Below are positions 8,604 to 13,282 of a DNA stretch of 13,282 nucleotides, piece by piece. The notes beneath the pieces were generated by a model. The model saw nothing but the letters and a program-made list of their open reading frames with translations, was not told the DNA's origin and made no database searches. Source of the stretch: Owenia fusiformis. Lineage: Eukaryota; Annelida; Polychaeta; Sabellida; Oweniidae. Made by a program: the position numbers and the translations under genes. Where the stretch lies: the NCBI GenBank assembly GCA_903813345.2, contig CAIIXF020000427.1:1-13282 (forward strand). Reading direction: 5' to 3'. Within the stretch, counting starts at the first letter, position 1. Each line of letters opens with the position of its first letter.

Positions 8604-9106
8604 TTCTATGGTAGAAGTGTTCAGCAACCCATCTTTCTGGAGTTCATTTGCTTCTGCTCCCGTGAAGGCATGGTGCAAGTCTTTTGACTGGGAATCAGAA
8701 AATGCTGATGATTCGTTTAACATTTCCATTTTTTATTTTGGATGAATTTGATCCACTTTACTCCTCTTGGAACAACTGTATAAGCAGATATGGATTTATC
8801 AAGATCATTGTCTTCTTCTATAATGATCATCCCTTCAATTATTGCAGCTGAAATGTTTGTTGATATCAGAATATTCCCTTCAATTTGTCTTTATTGCTTA
8901 TTAGGATTTTCACTACAGAAATCTGATGCTTCTAATCAGTCAGCAGTAATCCACTGTAGTGTCGCTTTGAAAAAGGACAGTTGTGCGTCACATTTTTGCA
9001 AAGAAATTCTTATTTTCGTTGTATTAGCCGAATTAAAAACAAAATGATCAATCCCTTCCACTCCCTTATTAGTGGAATCAATTTGTGAATGATCTTGTGT
9101 TTTCAT
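8604..9106 (-). pseudogene. long coding block with two stops and a frameshift
   Basis: From ATG 9106-9104 the frame reads MKTQDHSQIDSTNKGVEGID, HFVFNSANTTKIRISLQKCD and AQLSFFKATLQWITAD to TGA 8938-8936. It continues in the same frame LEASDFCSENPNKQ to TAA 8893-8891, then RQIEGNILISTNISAAIIEG, MIIIEEDNDLDKSISAYTVV and PRGVKWIKFIQNKK. At an A6 run (8734-8729) the frame must gain one base to continue MLNESSAFSDSQSKDLHHAF and TGAEANELQKDGLLNTSTIE. A GTATAA donor-like site follows 8604. The ATG may be a true start, since a stop lies 14 codons upstream and no good acceptor is seen, or it may be internal. The hydrophobic-strand pattern suggests a folded domain. The family is not recognised. Confidence 0.55.
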
Positions 9107-9572
9107 ACTAAAGTTTGTTTTTGAGTTTTTTCTTACAGTTTTATGTATTTAAAGATATTTAAGAGACAAGGCCCTTTTTCCAAAGCCCTTTTTAGAAAAA
9201 TAATTGAGATACACCCTCTATTACTCTACAGCTCTTGTTTGGTACAAATAGCAGAAACACTAAAAATAAACTTCTTCACTTTTATGCCATATAACAATAT
9301 TTAAGTTATGGTTATGATGCAAATCAAAGCTGGGGAAATCAAGACATAAAATACTTTTACAGATACTTTGAAAGATGAATACACATAACAGTAAATAAAT
9401 AAGGTCAAACGTCACAGGCAATCAAAATTGCAGAATACCCTATAAACATGATAATATATGAAGTCCTTAACAAAAATCATAGAGGCTATCTTGTATAGGT
9501 TGTCAGTGAGAAACATTGCTACAAAGAATGTACCAAAGTGAAATAGATATATAAATCATGGTCAAGAGGAAA
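9107..9572 (-). other. non-coding stretch, intron or intergenic
   Basis: No exon-like block was found on either strand. If the ATG at 9106 is a true start, this could hold the promoter of a separate downstream gene, but no clear core element is seen. Confidence 0.35.
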
Positions 9573-9778
9573 ACTAATTTCCTGTAGCTCCAGAATATCC
9601 TGTTATATCCTGTTATCCTGTTATCCTTATAACTGGGCCTAGATTCTAGGCTACCATTTTTAGAAATATCCTGATCAAAATTAGACATGAGTTGAAAGAG
9701 AGGTGAGTTCTGTCGATATTTTTGAGAGTGATGTATGCTTTCTAAAAAACTGTTTCTGTTTAGCTGATTTAAATCCAT
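9573..9778 (-). pseudogene. second-frame continuation of the adjacent coding block
   Basis: From ATG 9778 this frame reads MDLNQLNRNSFLESIHHSQK, YRQNSPLFQLMSNFDQDISK and NGSLESRPSYKDN. It overlaps the end of the 10022-9681 frame, displaced by one base. Removing one T near 9779 would join the two as SKLK-MDLNQ, so a frameshift is the simplest link. The 3' end runs into a CTGTTATC-type tandem repeat (about 9598-9627) and no clear donor is seen. The family is not recognised. Confidence 0.35.
9598..9627. repeat. TCCTGTTA-type tandem repeat
   Basis: TCCTGTTA occurs three times with a two-base insertion between the first pair. It is a short microsatellite-like tract. Confidence 0.7.
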
Positions 9779-10022
9779 ACTTTAACTTTGAAACAAAAAT
9801 TGTAGTTACTGATGAGGACTTTGAGCGTCCGTCCTTTCTTATGATTTTTGTACTGACGTGTCTACACAGTGGAGTAAAGTTGCAGTCCACGTGGAGATTT
9901 AGTTCCTCGGGAGTGCTCATGCTCATCTGTTTGTGTTCCACTAGAGACTTCTTGCGATCACTTTCAGAACTGTGGTATACAGCGTTTGACCAATCATTTT
10001 GCAGTTTCTTATGCTTGCAAAG
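9681..10022 (-). CDS. open coding block, Ser/Lys-rich, unrecognised
   Basis: Open from just after TGA 10025-10023 for 342 bases. A possible acceptor is TTTCATTTCTATGACTTTGC then AAG, placing the exon start at 10013. It reads HKKLQNDWSNAVYHSSESDR, KKSLVEHKQMSMSTPEELNL and HVDCNFTPLCRHVSTKIIRK, then DGRSKSSS, where CA then GTAACT (9810/9809) is a possible donor. The opposite strand is open over most of the same interval but has less protein-like composition (many Cys, Phe and Leu), as expected of a shadow. The CNFTPLCRH segment has two Cys and a His but no recognised zinc motif. Confidence 0.45.
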   Translation of the reverse strand, partial: LCKHKKLQNDWSNAVYHSSESDRKKSLVEHKQMSMSTPEELNLHVDCNFTPLCRHVSTKIIRKDGRSKSSSVTTIFVSKLKYGFKSAKQKQFFRKHTSLSKISTELTSLSTHV

Positions 10023-10071
10023 TCATAGAAATGAAAAAAGGAACCATCCCCGCCGCGGTGGGAATAAACCT

Positions 10072-10194
10072 TTATATGTGATACACTATGAGTTGTACAA
10101 TTTTTGCTGATTCCTTGGCTTTAGCACGAGCCCTCACATAATCATCTAGGTCATTGTGATTGATCTCAAGATTTTTGGCGAGGCCAGCTTCCCA
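10072..10194 (-). CDS. exon, charged helical segment
   Basis: The acceptor GTTCTTATTTTCCAG ends at 10195. The frame reads WEAGLAKNLEINHNDLDDYV and RARAKAKESAKIVQLIVYHI, then TAA 10074-10072. Donor candidates are GTGAGG after DDY, GTACAA after AKI, or GTGTAT after LI; the last two would leave an intron of only 50-65 bases before the next block. The Ala/Lys/Arg-rich part is likely helical. The family is not recognised. The next block downstream is in another frame, so either a short intron or a frameshift separates them. Confidence 0.5.
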   Translation of the reverse strand, partial: WEAGLAKNLEINHNDLDDYVRARAKAKESAKIVQLIVYHI

Positions 10195-10670
10195 CTGGAA
10201 AATAAGAACAAAAGTGGTTGTCTTTCTATATTCGATTAATATCATGTTGTGTTTCACGTAGATTGCTTATTGATTATTTGGACTCTTCAGTGACCTTTAT
10301 CATATTTCTACTGTTTGGGTCAGCGCCATTTACAAAACAGAATGCACTAAGGAGAATGTGATCTATTTGACGTGAACAGAAATTCCTCCTCGTACCATTG
10401 GGTCAGGGGTTCTCTAATGTGTCTAAAATGCTTCGTTTTAGCAGCCTTTTTTATAACTGTTATTTCAACGATTAATGTTGATCTATATTAAAAATTGTGT
10501 CCATGTAATGTTATAATGTTATAATAAACGGATCCTGGCACTTTAAATTGTTAATTGACGATACTAAGATTACTATCATCTGTCACTTCGCTCTATACTA
10601 TCTACATTTACATTGGAGATGTGATTTTCGTCTGCAACAAGATTGGACCCCTTGTGAAATTGTTATTGTG
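10195..10670 (-). other. presumed intron
   Basis: About 480 bases with no coding block found on either strand. Confidence 0.35.
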
Positions 10671-10891
10671 ATCTATGAACTGCACACTAGTCTTGCAGAT
10701 TTCTTGTCCCAGATCCCCATCTGTCTTCATCTGAATCTCATGATACCTGATGGTACCACCTCTTCAGTAAACTGTTGCCATATATCTTCAAATGGTACAG
10801 GTATTTGCAAGTACTTATCAATTGCCTACAATGAAATAGAATACATATCAGAATCAAACAAGGTATTATGATCTCTGAAACTTAGTGAGTC
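10671..10891 (-). pseudogene. broken duplicate (copy A) of the 11303-11476 exon
   Basis: Nearly collinear with 11321-11541 at a shift of 650-651 bases. The acceptor CATTGTAG at 10826 is more canonical than in the intact copy. It reads AIDKYLQIPVPFEDIWQQFT and EEVVPSGIMRF, then meets a one-base deletion near 10735 that gives an immediate TGA. Past the deletion the homologous frame resumes (QMKTDGDLGQEICKTSVQFI). Similarity stops at 10671, inside the exon, so the donor of the intact copy is absent. Confidence 0.75.
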
Positions 10892-10917
10892 GATCTTTTA
10901 CTTCAGGGTTGTTTTGA

Positions 10918-11001
10918 TATTTGCAAGTACTTATCAATCGCCTACAATGAAATAAAATACATATCAGAATCAAACAAGGTATTATGATCTCTGAAACTTA
11001 G
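10918..11001 (-). pseudogene. fragment (copy B) of the same exon and its upstream intron
   Basis: 84 bases match copy A at a shift of 116 bases. The match covers the first eight codons of the exon (AIDKYLQI), the CATTGTAG acceptor and about 57 bases of intron. It lacks the rest of the exon. Confidence 0.75.
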
Positions 11002-11145
11002 ACTGGAACTTAATTCAAATCAATGTAGTTCAGTGGTCAAGAGTGGGTACTTGGCTCACATAGTGTTGATCAAAAGTGAATGACGGCTAAAAGGGCAGAA
11101 AATAAAAAAACAGATAAACAGACATTAAGTAATTTATGGACACAC

Positions 11146-11211
11146 CCTGGTAGATAATGTCAGATTTTCTTTCTTTGGATAGCTCTTTTCTCTTGCCCAT
11201 ATCTTAGTAAA
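11146..11211 (-). CDS. 22-codon exon, basic
   Basis: The acceptor CTACTTATTTCAG ends at 11212. The exon reads FTKIWAREKSYPKKENLTLS then TR and ends before a GTGTGT donor at 11145. It starts in phase 0, matching the phase-0 end of the exon at 11303 across a 91-base intron. Lys/Arg-rich; no domain recognised. Confidence 0.55.
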
Positions 11212-11302
11212 CTGAAATAAGTAGAAGTAAACCAATATCGGGGATTTCAGCAGGGCTTTCCCTGATTGATTGCAACAAATTCTTTATTACTATAAGACTT
11301 AC

Positions 11303-11476
11303 CACTTCCCCCGAACAGTTATCTATGAACTGCACAATAGTCTTGCAGATTTCTAGTCCAAGATCCACATCTGTCTTCATCTGAAATCTCATGATACCTG
11401 ATGGTACCACCTCTTCAGTAAACTGTTGCCATATATCTTCAAATGGTACAGGTATTTGCAAGTACTTATCAATTGC
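11303..11476 (-). CDS. intact 58-codon exon (copy C of a duplicated exon)
   Basis: The acceptor TTTCATCGAG ends at 11477 and the donor GTG then GTAAGTC is at 11303/11302. Exactly 58 codons are open in phase 0: AIDKYLQIPVPFEDIWQQFT, EEVVPSGIMRFQMKTDVDLG and LEICKTIVQFIDNCSGEV. Amphipathic helices are likely at IDKYLQI, FEDIWQQFTEEV and LEICKTIVQFID. The family is not recognised. Two damaged relatives lie downstream in the direction of transcription. The acceptor here differs from the CATTGTAG of both relatives and may be weaker, although the AG is kept. Confidence 0.65.
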
Positions 11477-11705
11477 CTCGATGAAATAGAATATATATCA
11501 TAATCAAACAAGGTATTATGTTCTCTGAAACTTAGTGAGTCAAACTTTTATATATTTTATATATCCATAAACTGAAAACAGCATAAAGATCATGTAAATG
11601 AAACCAGGAACCATCGTACAAAATGTCATTGCCAATATGAAGCAGACTTTTAACAAAGTCCACAAAAAGATGAAAACTAAACCTTCTTCTTGTTTTGAAT
11701 ATGTA

Positions 11706-11992
11706 CTAGTTTAATAAACCATCATTTTTCTCCATGTTCCAAGGTTTTTGTGCCTCAGAAAATGGACCTTTCAAACATTTATATTTTGGGTCTTGTAACA
11801 TTGAAGTTTTTTCATCAAATTTTCTGATGATATTGTTTAGTCTATCTGAATGCCACCTAGGTGGATGGTCGTAATGGTATTGGTTTTTTCATCTAATTCC
11901 TCATCAGATAATAGATCATTTGTGGCACGACTCCACATTTCTCTCTCTTCATCTGTGAGGCGTTTAATCCCCGAGGATCTCCTGGTCCTTGT
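11706..11992 (-). pseudogene. exon with LTDEE...SDEE and PPRWHS motifs, one frameshift
   Basis: The acceptor TTTTGATTTTCAG ends at 11993. The frame reads TRTRRSSGIKRLTDEERE then MWSRATNDLLSDEELDEK. At an A6 run (11889-11884) one added A would continue NQYHYDHPPRWHSDRLNN, IIRKFDEKTSMLQDPKYK and CLKGPFSEAQKPWNMEKND to TAG 11708-11706. The order LT-x-EE, LxSDEE, P-x-W-x-S-x-x-L and a following helix resembles uncharacterised invertebrate proteins distantly like human C14orf93. That is a memory-based, low-certainty comparison. Without the extra base the frame ends at HLGGIQID. No donor in the phase needed by the next exon is evident. Confidence 0.5.
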
Positions 11993-12190
11993 CTGAAAAT
12001 CAAAAGAAAAAGTGGAAAAATCCTGGAACAACTAATTTGAATCTTAAGATTGGGTAAATATTACATACATAATAATACATAAAGAAAATTGCATATAACA
12101 ACATGATAATTCAAATGCATTTATTATAAGCATTAAGACGAGAGTACATCAGATACATATACTATATAAAATTGCGGGTCAACAAGTTAC

Positions 12191-12270
12191 CATCAAATCA
12201 TCCCTGAGAGGTTCACTCTAACAGCACTGTGTTTAATGTGTACTACTTGGTTCTGATAGTGAGACTGCAC
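12191..12270 (-). pseudogene. 80-bp exon, one base short of phase
   Basis: The acceptor AATATAATTTTTAG ends at 12271 and the donor ATG then GTAACTTG is at 12191/12190. It reads VQSHYQNQVVHIKHSAVRVN and LSG, then meets TGA at the end. One extra G in the GGG run near 12200 would give LSGDDLM and a phase-0 end. It begins in the phase left by the upstream exon, GKVSQ joined to VQSHY. Short strands (VVHIK, AVRVNL) after GKVSQV suggest a beta-rich, possibly OB-like fold; this is inference only. Confidence 0.5.
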
Positions 12271-12739
12271 CTAAAAATTATATTAAGAATAACTAGAAAT
12301 TGGCAACTCGCAAAGCAGTAGCTCCCAATAAACACAATGTTCATGGATCTGTATATTTAAAATGTATGTACAGGCCTGGTTATCCTACAAAATAAAATGC
12401 ATTACCATACATTATATAAAAAACAGATTTGAAAATAATTTAAACTGAATGGCGGGAGGGGATTGAACAGTTCATTCATGTTTTTAAGATGAGCCCTCAA
12501 TATAAGGTAGAAATAGTAAAATATTGGACCTTGCAGGTGCTGGATCTTGCACATATAAGAACCTTTAAATGATGCATTTGTATACATGGGCTTTAATTAG
12601 CCTCTTGCTTTTGATTTGTCTGATTTTTATTATTATCAAAACTTGGCCATTCTTCCATATTTCTTAAACTTTCTTAAACAGGGTACAGGTCGCTTATTAG
12701 GAGCTGATTATGATACATATGGGTTAATAGTACATGAAC
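12271..12739 (-). other. presumed intron containing one copy of the 106-bp repeat
   Basis: No coding block was found. A diverged repeat (about 12291-12346, starting AACTAGAAATTGGCAACT) is related to sequence at 12894-12950 on the other side of the exon. Confidence 0.45.
12473..12578. repeat. 106-bp direct repeat, copy 1
   Basis: Identical over 106 of 106 bases to 13177-13282. The left boundary is sharp, because the preceding bases differ completely. The right boundary cannot be set, since copy 2 runs off the window. Confidence 0.9.
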
Positions 12740-12874
12740 CTGTGATACTTTGCCTTCTATGTTAATTCTCATCTTTTTAGGCAAGTGGAGCGCTTCATGT
12801 ACTGGGGTGGTTTGATTAGCATGAAGAAAGGAAATTTGTTGGTCAGTGTAATCAAACTTTATAGTGTCCATCAC
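12740..12874 (-). CDS. 45-codon exon, most upstream block of the minus-strand gene seen
   Basis: The acceptor TTTTTTATTTATTTAAG ends at 12875 and the donor CACAG then GTTCATG is at 12740/12739. The exon is phase 0 at both ends and reads VMDTIKFDYTDQQISFLHAN, QTTPVHEALHLPKKMRINIE and GKVSQ. The end RINIEGKVSQV, continued by the next exon, looks like an entry strand of a beta-barrel, but no family is recognised. It lies between two copies of a repeat. The true start of the gene is probably beyond the window, or in sequence not recognised here. Confidence 0.55.
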
Positions 12875-13176
12875 CTTAAATAAATAAAAAATAAACTAGA
12901 TAATGGCAACTCCGCGGAGTAGCAAATCTCAACAAACAAAATATCAATTACTGAATTCCAATCAATTATACTCATTACTTTGGTAAAAATTGAAAAATTT
13001 AGGGTTTAGAATTGCGAATTCCTGCAAAGCAGCCATTTTGAATTTTCTGAGGTACAAATCTGAAAAATAATACCATAATTGTGATCTACTCCAAAATTCC
13101 TTAAATTTGAGTATAATATAGCCATACTTTGAAGGGATCGAAAAATTATTGTGAAATCGTACATAAGACGGCAGTG
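12875..13176. other. non-coding spacer with repeat-derived sequence
   Basis: No exon-like block with splice signals was found. A long minus-strand open stretch that covers part of it runs into the 106-bp repeat and has Phe/Tyr/Leu-rich, AT-driven composition, so it is probably not coding. Confidence 0.45.
12909..12920. repeat. 12-bp perfect GC-rich palindrome
   Basis: ACTCCGCGGAGT, extended to 18 bases by GC on each side of an A-A mismatch. It lies in a diverged repeat whose relative at about 12303 has lost the palindrome (ACTCGCAAAGCAGT). Confidence 0.7.
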
Positions 13177-13282
13177 CATTCATGTTTTTAAGATGAGCCC
13201 TCAATATAAGGTAGAAATAGTAAAATATTGGACCTTGCAGGTGCTGGATCTTGCACATATAAGAACCTTTAAATGATGCATT
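13177..13282. repeat. 106-bp direct repeat, copy 2 (cut by window end)
   Basis: Starts CATTCATGTTTTTAAGATGA and is identical to 12473-12578 to the last base of the window, so the true repeat may be longer. Confidence 0.9.

Noticed and set aside
9703-10110. 135-codon plus-strand open frame
   Set aside because: It lies opposite a minus-strand block of more protein-like composition, is rich in Cys/Phe/Leu, and has no splice or start context; best read as a shadow.
10548-10871. 107-codon plus-strand open frame
   Set aside because: It is the reverse of the duplicated minus-strand exon (copy A).
11878-11895. Programmed -1 ribosomal frameshift at the A6C run
   Set aside because: The sequence looks like the slippery word AAAAAAC, but it is out of register with the reading frame (codons GAA AAA ACC). 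Other exons have similar breaks, so an indel or pseudogene decay is simpler.
12962-13258. 98-codon minus-strand open frame, and a similar one at 12402-12587
   Set aside because: They share the peptide only because both cover the 106-bp DNA repeat; composition is AT-driven and no splice or start evidence exists.
1-13282. CRISPR arrays, bacterial operons, tRNA or rRNA genes
   Set aside because: No regularly spaced repeats, no ribosome-binding sites with packed genes, and no cloverleaf or conserved rRNA sequence was recognised.

Overview
The window reads as nuclear DNA of an invertebrate animal. It is AT-rich and has no operon-like gene packing or bacterial ribosome-binding sites. Coding sequence comes as short minus-strand blocks bordered by GT/AG splice signals (pyrimidine-AG acceptors, GTAAG-type donors). 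A decayed LINE reverse-transcriptase tail lies near the left end, and its sequence style recalls molluscan or other lophotrochozoan elements. That taxonomic guess comes from memory of such elements, not from a search.

Left third (1-4500). A possible plus-strand terminal exon (58-183) has an AATAAA downstream. A LINE C-terminal fossil follows on the minus strand (566-1215), with a ~28-bp tandem repeat at its upstream edge. Then come about 3 kb without recognisable genes, holding a 78-nt hairpin (2110-2187) and a 26-bp GC-rich near-palindrome (3787-3812).

Right two thirds (4543-12874). All coding blocks are on the minus strand and look like one multi-exon gene, or two adjacent ones, read from 12874 down to a stop at 4655 and an AATAAA at 4548-4543. 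In transcript order the blocks are: 12874-12740, 12270-12191, 11992-11706, 11476-11303, 11211-11146, 10194-10072, 10022-9681 (plus an overlapping frame to about 9573), 9106-8604, 8346-8134, 7337-6984, 6908-6879, 6391-6209, 5952-5804, 5116-4821 and 4752-4655. Reading phase matches across several junctions (12740/12270, 11303/11211, 6209/5952, 4821/4752). The only domain I can name is a C2H2 zinc finger (5950-5885), with a damaged second finger after it; a GRP AT-hook-like core lies upstream. I do not recognise the rest of the protein.

Many blocks carry in-frame stops (8275, 8891, 8936, 7138, 4996, 4975) or single-base frameshifts, while their splice sites are intact. The best reading is an unprocessed, intron-retaining pseudogene or a decaying copy of a gene family. 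The alternative is a real gene in a draft assembly with homopolymer errors. One exon has been copied locally (intact at 11303-11476, broken at 10671-10891, a fragment at 10918-11001), another has a duplicated splice donor, and another has an 18-codon internal duplication. The right edge holds a perfect 106-bp direct repeat, 704 bp apart, cut by the window end.
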